Positions 17,254 through 24,903 of a stretch of 64,000 nt of DNA are shown here, one piece after another. Numbering within the stretch: the stretch's first letter is position 1; every line of letters starts with the position of its first letter. The stretch is from CAZWSX01 sp964636985 (GTDB taxonomy: Bacteria; Planctomycetota; Planctomycetia; Pirellulales; Pirellulaceae): NCBI GenBank assembly GCA_964636985.1, contig CAZWSX010000023.1, positions 62,001 through 126,000 of the forward strand. Reading direction: 5' to 3'. Below the pieces are notes generated by a model. It made no database searches, was not told where the DNA came from, and saw only the letters and a program-made list of their open reading frames with translations. The translations under genes and the position numbers were made by a program.

Positions 17254-18132
17254 ATGGCGACAGTTAACAATTCGCGGCGTCTGTTTTTGGGTGCAGCGGG
17301 CGCGGTAGTCGCCGCTTCCGCTTTAGCCGGCGTCTGCAATGCCCAAAACCCCAAGAAGCAGCGTCCTTCGGAAAAGGTAGCTAAGAAACCGGGCCCCGTG
17401 GCCGATACGAAGCACCCGCTCGACGACGTGCTGCCGCTGGCAGAAGACGGCGTCGCTCGCATCCGCGCCGAATTGCACGACTACGATTGCACGATCGTGA
17501 AGCGTGAGCGAATCAGTGGGAAGCTTGGCAATCAAGAAACGATGTATGCCAAGATTCGCAATCGCAAGATCGTCGACGGCCGCACCGTAGTACCGTTCGC
17601 GGTTTACCTGCGATTCGAAAAGCCTGAAAACCTCAAGGGCCGCGAAGTCCTTTACGTCGAAGGGAAAAACAACGGCAAGATGTGGGTCCGCGAAGCGGGC
17701 AGCCTTGGCAAACTCGCGGGCGTTCTCTCGCTCGACCCCAAGGGCTCGCTGGCGATGCGCGGGCAACTTTATCCCATCACCGAAATCGGCCTCGAGAACC
17801 TGCTGGTCAAGCTGCTTGAAAAGGGCAATCGGGACCGGGCTCGCGGCGAGTGCGAAATCAATGTCGACGAGGACATGCTGATCAACAAGCGCAAATGCAC
17901 GTTGATCGAAGTCGTCCACCCTGAGCGTCGCCCGTATTTCGATTTCCACAAGGCCCACATCTACATCGATCGGGAGTTGGAACTCCCTTGCCGGTATGCC
18001 GCCTTCACTTGGCCAACCAAGGAAGAAGAACTGCCGGTGATCGAGGAGTACACCTACCTCAAGATCCGTCCGAACGTGGGATTCGAAGAAATCGATTTCA
18101 GCCCGGAGAACCCGGAATACAAACTGAAATAG
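17254..18132 (+). CDS. DUF1571 family protein with Tat signal
   Basis: This 292-residue secreted protein matches the DUF1571 pattern known almost only from planctomycetes. After a twin-arginine-like leader (NNSRRLFLGAAGAVVAA) it has the conserved block LHDYDCTIVKRERI, then FAVYLRFEKPENLKGREVLYVEG, then an Arg-rich region and a C-terminal block (CRYAAFTWP, EEYTYLKIRPNVGFEEIDF). The function of the family is unknown. The fold resembles outer-membrane lipoprotein-sorting domains (LolA-like), a loose comparison only. The ATG at 17254 follows a strong GAGGAGCGG site, so I preferred it to the ATG at 17227. A terminator lies ~60 bases after the stop. Confidence 0.85.
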   Translation: MATVNNSRRLFLGAAGAVVAASALAGVCNAQNPKKQRPSEKVAKKPGPVADTKHPLDDVLPLAEDGVARIRAELHDYDCTIVKRERISGKLGNQETMYAKIRNRKIVDGRTVVPFAVYLRFEKPENLKGREVLYVEGKNNGKMWVREAGSLGKLAGVLSLDPKGSLAMRGQLYPITEIGLENLLVKLLEKGNRDRARGECEINVDEDMLINKRKCTLIEVVHPERRPYFDFHKAHIYIDRELELPCRYAAFTWPTKEEELPVIEEYTYLKIRPNVGFEEIDFSPENPEYKLK

Positions 18133-18490
18133 CCGTAGCCGCACTCGCCCAGAGTGCGGTCGCCGCGAAGTTCTTGCAACGAAATTTCAGAGATGCCCGC
18201 CTCGCACCAAGAGAGCGGGCATTTTTTGTTTGCCCGTCCCTTTGGTCATTTGCCTCTCGCCCGCCCATTTTCGCTCGAATGCGCGATATGTCTCGCACGG
18301 GCGAAATCGCCCCAGTTTGGCCCTCGCAATCCGCATTTTCCGGGTTCGTCTATTCCCGATCGACTTTGGCGACGGATAGAATCAGGAAGCAACTGCACCC
18401 GCGACATGCACCTTTTGACTAGCACGCTCGGTAAGTCGACCGCCTGAATTGAATCGCCACTCCGCGGTCCGGCAAAAAGGAGGCCCACCT
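18133..18490. other. Intergenic region before glgC
   Basis: The left part holds the terminator of the DUF1571 gene. The remaining ~260 bases up to the GTG of glgC show no convincing gene or RNA. The glgC promoter should be here, but no clear hexamer pair was recognised. Confidence 0.5.
18193..18228 (+). terminator. Intrinsic terminator after the DUF1571 gene
   Basis: An 8-bp stem (ATGCCCGC / GCGGGCAT) with a 14-base loop is followed by six T residues. It lies ~60 bases downstream of the DUF1571 stop, and no gene starts between them. Confidence 0.75.
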
Positions 18491-19756
18491 GTGGACAACA
18501 CCGTCGCCGTCATTCTGGCTGGTGGCAAAGGGACCCGTCTGGAACCCCTCACGCGCGACCGGGCCAAACCGGCCGTTCCCTTTGGCGGGTCGTTTCGCAT
18601 CGTCGATTTTACGCTGTCGAACTGCATCAATAGCGGGCTCAAGCGGATCTTGATGCTCACCCAGTACAAGGCGACAAGCCTCGACCGGCATATCGACTTA
18701 GGGTGGCGCGGATTTTTTGTGCGGGAACTCGGCGAGTTCATCGACATCCTGCCGCCGCAGCAGCGGATCGACGAACAGTGGTATCAGGGGACCGCCGACG
18801 CCGTTTACCAGAACATCTACTCGATCGAAAAAGAGCGCCCCGAGTACGTTGTCATCCTGGCAGGCGACCACATCTACAAAATGAACTACCACTCGATGGT
18901 TGACTACCACGAGGCGGTGGGCGCCGATTTGACGATCGCCGCGCTGCGAGTGAGTCCAGTCGAAGCCCAGCAATTCGGCGTGATGCAGGTCGACGCGACG
19001 GACCGGGTGATTGGATTCGAAGAGAAAGTCCGCAACCCGAAAACGATTCCCGGCGACGACCAGCACTGTTTGGCCTCGATGGGAGTATACGTCTTCACGG
19101 CGAGGTTCTTGTTCGAGCAATTGTGCAAGGACGCGATGATCCGCGGCAGCCAGCACGACTTCGGCCGGAACATTATCCCCACGGCGATTCATACCCATCG
19201 TGTGTTCGCTTTTCCGTTCCGCGACGAAAACAAAAAGAACGATGCCTACTGGCGCGACGTCGGCACCATCGACGCCTACTACGAAGCGAACATGGACCTG
19301 ATCTCGGTCGACCCGCTTCTCAACATGTACGACGAGTCGTGGCCGCTCCGCACGCATCAAATGAATCTGCCTCCGGCCAAGTTCGTGTTTGGCAGTGGTT
19401 TGCCAGCCGCCCACAACGAAGACCGCCGCGGTTTCGCGCTCGATAGCGTGATTTGCCAAGGGTGCATCCTCTCAGGCGGCCAGGTTCATCGCAGCGTGCT
19501 TAGCCCGCAAGTCCGGGTGAACAGTTTCGCGTGCGTGGAAGACTCGATCCTGTTCGACCGCGTCGACATCGGCCGCCATGCCCGGGTCCGCCGGGCGATC
19601 ATCGACAAAGGAGTCCGCATCCCACCTGGAATCGAAATCGGCTTCGACGTCGACCAGGACCGGGCTCGCGGCTTTACAGTGACCGATAACGGCATCGTGG
19701 TGATCGCGAAGGCCGACGGCGTCGAACACTTGTCGGACAGCGAACGCGTGGCGTGA
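18491..19756 (+). CDS. glgC: Glucose-1-phosphate adenylyltransferase
   Basis: GlgC makes ADP-glucose from glucose-1-phosphate and ATP, the committed step of bacterial glycogen synthesis. The nucleotidyltransferase signature is intact (VILAGGKGTRLEPLT, then RAKPAVPFGG), as are SNCINSGLKRI, YQGTADAVYQNIYSI and the Asp/Gly-rich ILAGDHIYKMNY block. The C-terminal left-handed helix is present (VICQGCILSGG, HARVRRAIIDKGV). The GTG at 18491 has a textbook AAGGAGG site seven bases upstream. An ATG at 18449 is in frame but lacks one. At 421 residues the length matches the family. The following hypothetical gene starts five bases after its stop and may be co-transcribed. Confidence 0.95.
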   Translation: MDNTVAVILAGGKGTRLEPLTRDRAKPAVPFGGSFRIVDFTLSNCINSGLKRILMLTQYKATSLDRHIDLGWRGFFVRELGEFIDILPPQQRIDEQWYQGTADAVYQNIYSIEKERPEYVVILAGDHIYKMNYHSMVDYHEAVGADLTIAALRVSPVEAQQFGVMQVDATDRVIGFEEKVRNPKTIPGDDQHCLASMGVYVFTARFLFEQLCKDAMIRGSQHDFGRNIIPTAIHTHRVFAFPFRDENKKNDAYWRDVGTIDAYYEANMDLISVDPLLNMYDESWPLRTHQMNLPPAKFVFGSGLPAAHNEDRRGFALDSVICQGCILSGGQVHRSVLSPQVRVNSFACVEDSILFDRVDIGRHARVRRAIIDKGVRIPPGIEIGFDVDQDRARGFTVTDNGIVVIAKADGVEHLSDSERVA

Positions 19757-19760
19757 CCCT

Positions 19761-20495
19761 ATGTGGCGGCCTAGTCGCAAGAGAGTCCTGACTTTTCTCG
19801 CGACAGGCGGCATAGTTGCAGTCCTTCTCGTTTGCTCATTCTTTGGCATCTACGGCATTCCTGGCCGGGGGATTCCCCGTTCCAGCGACGACACTCTTAC
19901 GCCCGAGACGGAACGGAAGATCCGGGCTCTCATTGAAAAGCTCGCTTCAAAGAACTCACGCCCGAAGGAAAATAGGGGTTGGAGAGTCGAACGATATCCA
20001 GATGACTGGGACGACCGCCATCAAGAAATCGTCTACGACGCCGAGAAAGACCTCTCCGATTTCGGGAAGACTGCTTTCCCAATTCTTCTGGAACATTTAG
20101 ATGATGAGCGATTTTCCCTCATCGAGGTCTCTTCCGACTATTACAACCAATCGGTTGGCCAAGTTTGCCGGATGATCATTGAAAATAACGTTGAGGTGAT
20201 TCCCGAGTACTACAAATCATGTCCACACTTCTTTTCTGGCACGTACCACGACCTCAAATACTGGTGGTGGTGGAATCGGAACAAGACGCTCAAGCAAATG
20301 CGCATCGATGCGGCGAGGTGGCGAATCCGGACGGAAGAAAGAATCAACGGAAAGGGCAGAGAATTCTTGGACGAAATGAGGAAAGAACTGACCGACATCG
20401 AAGCAGATAAGCCCAGAGAAATGCCGCGACGATGGAGTGCCTTGTACCACAAGTCGCTGCTCGAGAAGAACCAGAAACAAGTTCCAGGCAAGTGA
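19761..20495 (+). CDS. Hypothetical membrane-anchored protein
   Basis: I do not recognise this protein. The N-terminus is basic (MWRPSRKRVL) and is followed by one membrane helix at about residues 9-30. The rest (~210 residues) is polar, charged and probably helical. The segment FPILLEHLDDERFSL resembles a single HEAT-like repeat. An unusual run of four Trp (LKYWWWWNRN, near residue 170) precedes basic, Arg-rich helices. The codons are more A-rich than those of the neighbours (many AAG/GAA/AAA), which may point to a different origin. It starts right after the glgC stop but shares no obvious theme with glycogen synthesis. Confidence 0.65.
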   Translation: MWRPSRKRVLTFLATGGIVAVLLVCSFFGIYGIPGRGIPRSSDDTLTPETERKIRALIEKLASKNSRPKENRGWRVERYPDDWDDRHQEIVYDAEKDLSDFGKTAFPILLEHLDDERFSLIEVSSDYYNQSVGQVCRMIIENNVEVIPEYYKSCPHFFSGTYHDLKYWWWWNRNKTLKQMRIDAARWRIRTEERINGKGREFLDEMRKELTDIEADKPREMPRRWSALYHKSLLEKNQKQVPGK

Positions 20496-20613
20496 ATGCG
20501 GCATAGCTTTTCAGTTCGCCTTTGTCCCTCCTGTCGGAATTCGTCGCTGACCTGGAGGGTCGACTCGGGAGGTTCGACCTACGACAATGGTGACTCCCCT
20601 GGAGTCGCCATCT

Positions 20614-22341
20614 ATGTTGCGCGTCCGACCGTTTTTGCTCTTCGCGTGGCTCGTTTTTCTCGCGCTCTTGGCTTCCGCCGCCGAGCCAGCCGACTTGCTT
20701 CTTCACAACGGCAAGATCGCCACCGTCGACGACGACTTTCACATCGTCTCTGCCCTCGCTGTTCGCGATGGAAAAATCGCGGCCGTCGGAACCGATGACC
20801 AGGTTCTCGCGCTACGCGGTCCCAAGACGAATGTGCTTGATCTTCAGGGCAAATTCGTTGTGCCTGGGCTCATCGACAGCCATGTCCATCCCGATAGCGC
20901 GGCGATGCACGAGTTCGACCACCCGATCCCGGCGATGGAGTCGATCGATGACGTATTGGCTTACATTGTTGCGAGGACGAAAGTCGTCCCGGAGGGAGAG
21001 TGGGTCGTCCTGCGGCAAGTCTTCATCACCCGACTGAAGGAGCAGCGTTATCCGACGAAGGAGGAACTTGATCGGGCGGCGCCCAAGCATGGCGTCATGT
21101 TCGCCACTGGTCCCGACGCGATGCTCAATTCGGTGGCGCTGGCTCAAAGTGGGATTGATGCCGACTTTCGCCCTGTGGGACCAGGGCAAATTGAGCGAGG
21201 CCCCGATGGTACTCCCACAGGCATGCTCCGCAGTTGCGCCTTTCATGCCAGGCCGAAGACTTCGAGCGCTCGCATGCCGACCGAAGACGAGCGGTTGGAA
21301 CAACTGCGGAAGTTGTTTGCCGACTACAACTCAGTCGGGCTCACGTCGGTCGCGGACCGAAACGCCGAGGACGAAGCGGTCGGGCGTTGCCAGGTGTTGA
21401 AAGCGCGAGGTGCCCTCACGGTGCGAGTGGCGTTCTCGATGACTCTCGATAACCAAGGCTCGATCGAAAAGACCAAGGAGCGGCTCGCGGCGGTTGCTCG
21501 ACACCCGCTCCGCCAGGGAGATGATTGGCTCAAGGTGATCGGCGTCAAAACGTTTCTCGATGGCGGCATGCTCACCGGCAGCGCCTACATGCGCAAGCCT
21601 TGGGGCGTAAGCGAGATCTACTCGATTCGCGATCCCGAGTACCGCGGCAACTTGTTCATTCCGCCAGAGCGACTCGTGCCGATGGTGAAGGCGGCGGTGG
21701 AAGCCGGTTTGCAGTTTGCTGCCCACTCGGTTGGCGATGGCGCGATCCACAACTTGCTCGATGCTTATGCGCAGGTGAACAAGGAGATTCCTGTCGCGCC
21801 CACGCGGCCTTGCCTAACGCACTCGAATTTCATGAGCTCTGAAGCGATCGATCAAATGGCGGCACTGGGCGTGGTTGCCGACATGCAGCCGGCGTGGCTC
21901 TATCTCGATGCTCACACGCTCCATCGCCAGTTCGGCGAGGAGCGATTGCGTTGGTTCCAACCGCTGAAGACCATCTTCGAGCACGGCGTGATTGTCGGCG
22001 GCGGCTCGGACCACATGCAACGAATCGGCTCGCTGCGGAGCGTCAATCCCTACAATCCATTCTTAGGAATGTGGACGGCGGTCACGCGCCGCTCGAAGCA
22101 CCACACGGGGCCGCTGCATCTGGAAGAGGCTCTCAGCCGCGAGCAGGCGCTGCGATTTTACACGCGGAACAATGCCTATCTGCTCTTTCGGGAACGCGAA
22201 ATCGGCTCACTCGAGCCAGGCAAATGGGCCGACCTGTCGATTCTGGACCGCGACTTGCTGACTTGTCCCATCGACGATTTAAAAGAGACTCAAGTCGTTA
22301 AGACTTTTGTCGCAGGCAAAGAAGTTTACTCGGCTAAATAG
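20614..22341 (+). CDS. YtcJ-like amidohydrolase (amidohydrolase family 3)
   Basis: This exported metal-dependent hydrolase has a hydrophobic signal sequence (RPFLLFAWLVFLALLASAA) followed by an amidohydrolase beta-sandwich start (LLLHNGKIATVDDDFHIV). The metal-binding HxH is in PGLIDSHVHPDS, and the remaining ligands are expected in HSVGDGAIHNLL, LTHSNFM and VGGGSDHMQRIGSL. The block DGGMLTGSAYMRKPWG is typical of the YtcJ subgroup, often annotated as N-substituted formamide deformylases but with mostly unknown substrates. The ATG at 20614 is preferred over one at 20587 because the signal peptide starts there. The neighbours do not indicate a pathway. Confidence 0.87.
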   Translation: MLRVRPFLLFAWLVFLALLASAAEPADLLLHNGKIATVDDDFHIVSALAVRDGKIAAVGTDDQVLALRGPKTNVLDLQGKFVVPGLIDSHVHPDSAAMHEFDHPIPAMESIDDVLAYIVARTKVVPEGEWVVLRQVFITRLKEQRYPTKEELDRAAPKHGVMFATGPDAMLNSVALAQSGIDADFRPVGPGQIERGPDGTPTGMLRSCAFHARPKTSSARMPTEDERLEQLRKLFADYNSVGLTSVADRNAEDEAVGRCQVLKARGALTVRVAFSMTLDNQGSIEKTKERLAAVARHPLRQGDDWLKVIGVKTFLDGGMLTGSAYMRKPWGVSEIYSIRDPEYRGNLFIPPERLVPMVKAAVEAGLQFAAHSVGDGAIHNLLDAYAQVNKEIPVAPTRPCLTHSNFMSSEAIDQMAALGVVADMQPAWLYLDAHTLHRQFGEERLRWFQPLKTIFEHGVIVGGGSDHMQRIGSLRSVNPYNPFLGMWTAVTRRSKHHTGPLHLEEALSREQALRFYTRNNAYLLFREREIGSLEPGKWADLSILDRDLLTCPIDDLKETQVVKTFVAGKEVYSAK

Positions 22342-22436
22342 CCCGTGCGATTGTCGATGGCACGCCTCGCAGCGGTTAGAATGCACCCTGCCGGTCCCAC
22401 CTTGCCACGCGCCTCCAAGTTTTCTGGAGCCCTCCA

Positions 22437-23153
22437 ATGCGAACGATGGCTGCGTTTTTGATTGCATTGTTGTCAACCATGGCGTTGGCGGATGAACCGA
22501 TCCGACCTGCCGACGATCCGCTCCCCAAACAAGTCGACCTGCGAGCCCAACTAGAGCAATGGAATCTGGCGCCGCGAAGGCAGGGGCGGCGCAATACGTG
22601 TTCGGTCTTTGTGACGACCGGGGCCTTCGAGTTCGCCTTGTCAAAATATCACGACAAAGGCGTTCCGCTCAGCGTGGAGTACCTGAACTGGAGTTGCAAT
22701 CAAGAAATTGGCAATTCGACCGCCGATCGCGGCCAGTTCTTTCACGACTTGCTCAAGGGATACGACAAACACGGCCTCTGCCGCGAAGATCTGATGCCCT
22801 ACGAGCGTCGATTCCGCAACACTGCACCAACCGAGGAAGCGATTGCCGATGCGGCCGAGACGAGCAAACTCGACTTCAAAATCCATTGGATTCGGCAGTG
22901 GTCGAAGGACTCGGGCCTCACCGAGGAACAGTTCGACCAAACGCGGCGCACCATCGCGAAGGGTTGGCCCGTTTGCGCTGGCTCGAATCACAGCCGTCTG
23001 TTCGTCGGCTACGTCGACGACGAATCCCAACCGGGCGGCGGCAAGTTCATCACACGCGATTCCGCCCTGGGGCGTTACGACGAAGTCTCGTATGAGTGGG
23101 CCCGCCAGAACGTGTATGACCTGTTCTGGGTCGAGGCGCCTGAGAAGAAATAG
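22437..23153 (+). CDS. Papain-like (C1 family) cysteine protease, secreted
   Basis: The protein has a short signal peptide (MAAFLIALLSTMALADEP) and a compact papain-like domain. The catalytic Cys lies in RRQGRRNTCSVFVTTGAFE (near residue 55), which matches the bacterial pattern Q-G-x-x-x-T-C-x-x-F-A. The catalytic His is in AGSNHSRLFVGYVDD. The third catalytic residue, usually Asn in NSWG, seems to be Asp in ITRDSALG, so the triad may be altered. SVEYLNWSCNQ fits the S-P-x-F-L-Y-W-x-x-x-x region of the fold. The ATG follows a GGAG site. It is probably a periplasmic peptidase with unknown target, or an inactive relative. Confidence 0.7.
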   Translation: MRTMAAFLIALLSTMALADEPIRPADDPLPKQVDLRAQLEQWNLAPRRQGRRNTCSVFVTTGAFEFALSKYHDKGVPLSVEYLNWSCNQEIGNSTADRGQFFHDLLKGYDKHGLCREDLMPYERRFRNTAPTEEAIADAAETSKLDFKIHWIRQWSKDSGLTEEQFDQTRRTIAKGWPVCAGSNHSRLFVGYVDDESQPGGGKFITRDSALGRYDEVSYEWARQNVYDLFWVEAPEKK

Positions 23154-23232
23154 CAACGTTTGACTGGAACTCGGCGAGCCGCTCTATCGTGCATCGTGAT
23201 CCGAAAACATTTAGAGGGAAAAACGAGTCGCC

Positions 23233-24561
23233 ATGAATCACTTCGAACTCAATCGCCGCGACTGGCTTGGCACAACGGCCGGTGGACTATCGCTTGCGCT
23301 AAGTGGAGTCGCCCGCGGCGAAGAGGCCAAGCGTCCGCGCGTCGCCATGATTCTGACCGAGTTCACTTATCGCAGCCATGCGCACGTGATCGTGGAAAAT
23401 TTCCTGGTGCCGTACTACTTCAACGGCAAGTTGACCGATCCAGGTGTCGACGTGGCGGGATTCTACGTCGACCAGTTTGCCAAGAACGGCGACATGGCCC
23501 GCGATGTCGCGAAGCAATTCAACATCCCCATTTTTCCGACAATCGCCGAGACACTGCGGCTGGGTGGGTCTGATCTGGCGGTGGATGGCGTTGTCTCGAT
23601 CGGCGAACACGGAACCTATCCCAAGACCGAGCATGGGATCGTCATGTACCCGCGTAAGCGGTTCTTCGATGAGATTGTGGCCGTCTTTCGGCAAGACAAG
23701 CGAGTCGTTCCGCTGTTCAACGACAAGCACCTCTCCTATCGCTGGGATTGGGCCGACGAGATGGCGCGCACTGCCTTGGAAATGAAGATCCCATTCATGG
23801 CAGGCAGTTCAGTGCCGCTCGCTGAGCGGCGTCCGCCGCTCGACCTGCCGGCGCAAGTGAACATGGAAGAGGCCGTTTCCATTCACAGCGGCCCACCCGA
23901 GAGCTACGACTTCCATGCCCTGGAAGTGCTGCAATCGATGGTCGAATCCCGACGCGGCGGCGAAAGCGGCGTGAGTGAAATCCAATGGCTTGAAGGGGAT
24001 GAAGTCTGGCAGGCCGCGAAGGATGGCCGGTGGACTTATAACCTCGCCGCCGCGGCCATGCGCGCCCAGACCGGCAAGGAGGTCGGCAAACTGGAAGAGT
24101 ACGTCGAGCCCGGCGATGGCAAGCATCATCCGCCGCATGGATTTTTGATCAAGTATCGCGATGGCTTTCGCGCCACCGTCCTCCGGCTTGGCAGTGCCGC
24201 GAATCGATGGTGCTTCGCTTGTCGCGTGAAGGGAAAGCCGGAGCCTCTCGCAACCAGCTTTTATGTCGGTCCGTGGCAGAATCGGAATTTGTTTAAGGCG
24301 CTGTCTCATGCGATCCAGACTTTTATTCGCGAGAAGCAATCGCCTTATCCGGTCGAACGGACCACGCTGGTCACAGGAATGCTGGCGGCGGCAATGGACT
24401 CGCGATTCAACGATCACAAACCCGTCGAGACACCGCAGTTAGGCATTGCTTACCAACCCCGCGATTTCAAAACCATGCGCGAGATGGGCGAGACCTGGAA
24501 GATCATCACCGACGAAACACCTCAGCCCAAGGGCATCTCTATTGTTGGGCCGCACAACTAG
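23233..24561 (+). CDS. Tat-signal protein of unknown function
   Basis: The protein starts with a twin-arginine signal (ELNRRDWLGTTAGGLSLAL). The mature part begins RVAMILTEFTYRSHAHVI and continues with VPYYFNGKLTDPGVDVAGFYVDQF and FPTIAETLRLGGSDLAVDGV. It therefore resembles a nucleotide-binding alpha/beta domain of the Gfo/Idh type, but it has no G-x-G-x-x-G loop and no EKP motif. C-terminal blocks include WTYNLAAAAM and FYVGPWQNRNLFKAL. I believe this is a planctomycete-type exported protein of unknown function. It shares a direction and short gap with the papain-like gene, which may indicate one transcript. No substrate can be named. Confidence 0.6.
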   Translation: MNHFELNRRDWLGTTAGGLSLALSGVARGEEAKRPRVAMILTEFTYRSHAHVIVENFLVPYYFNGKLTDPGVDVAGFYVDQFAKNGDMARDVAKQFNIPIFPTIAETLRLGGSDLAVDGVVSIGEHGTYPKTEHGIVMYPRKRFFDEIVAVFRQDKRVVPLFNDKHLSYRWDWADEMARTALEMKIPFMAGSSVPLAERRPPLDLPAQVNMEEAVSIHSGPPESYDFHALEVLQSMVESRRGGESGVSEIQWLEGDEVWQAAKDGRWTYNLAAAAMRAQTGKEVGKLEEYVEPGDGKHHPPHGFLIKYRDGFRATVLRLGSAANRWCFACRVKGKPEPLATSFYVGPWQNRNLFKALSHAIQTFIREKQSPYPVERTTLVTGMLAAAMDSRFNDHKPVETPQLGIAYQPRDFKTMREMGETWKIITDETPQPKGISIVGPHN

Positions 24562-24687
24562 TCCATCAGTTGCACCCACACACTAGGGCGTTTTTGATCC
24601 CATTCGTGCGTGCCATCTTGATACAAATTTGATATCCGCCCTGCCGTTCTTGAGCCCCTTTTAATACCGGTCCCGGTTTAATTCACT

Positions 24688-24705
24688 CGAAGACATCTTC
24701 GAGGA
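24688..24705. promoter_or_regulatory. Perfect palindrome in the kdp leader
   Basis: CTCGAAGA-CA-TCTTCGAG is an 8-bp inverted repeat with a 2-base centre, about 10-12 bases upstream of the first small ORF (coordinates may be off by 1-2 bases). It abuts the ribosome binding site AGGAGG, so it could be an operator for a regulator such as KdpE or an mRNA hairpin that hides the site. The AT-rich stretch just upstream (TTGATACAAATTTGATA, TTTTAATA) is a plausible promoter and KdpE-binding region. Confidence 0.35.
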
Positions 24706-24715
24706 GGAATTCGAC

Positions 24716-24808
24716 ATGGACATTCTTTGGCTGGCGGCGGGTCTGGGCTTTTTCGCCGCCTCGTGTGGGCTGATCAATCTCTTCGCCAACTTGCGCGTGG
24801 AGGACTAG
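24716..24808 (+). CDS. Small 30-residue membrane protein at the head of the kdp operon
   Basis: This ORF is too short for routine gene calling. It starts at an ATG with a good AGGAGGAATTC site and encodes a single membrane helix (ILWLAAGLGFFAASCGLI) with a short polar tail ending RVED. The stop is two bases before the GTG of kdpF. Similar short hydrophobic ORFs occur upstream of kdpF in other genomes (recollection, not checked). It may be an accessory subunit stabilising the KdpFABC complex or a leader peptide. The ribosome site, composition and position argue that it is translated. Confidence 0.65.
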   Translation: MDILWLAAGLGFFAASCGLINLFANLRVED

Positions 24809-24810
24809 CC

Positions 24811-24903
24811 GTGGATTGGACTACTGTTTTGGCACTCGTCGTCGCATCGGGGCTGGTCGTCTATTTGACGGCCGCGCTCTTCGTACCGGAGAAGTTTTCA
24901 TGA
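24811..24903 (+). CDS. kdpF: K+-transporting ATPase subunit KdpF
   Basis: A 30-residue peptide starts with GTG (VDWTTVLALVVASGLVVY) and ends ALFVPEKFS, the usual KdpF tail with its Pro-Glu-Lys/Arg-Phe signature. KdpF is a single membrane helix that stabilises KdpABC. The stop overlaps the kdpA start as ATGA, so translation is coupled. Confidence 0.9.
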   Translation: MDWTTVLALVVASGLVVYLTAALFVPEKFS

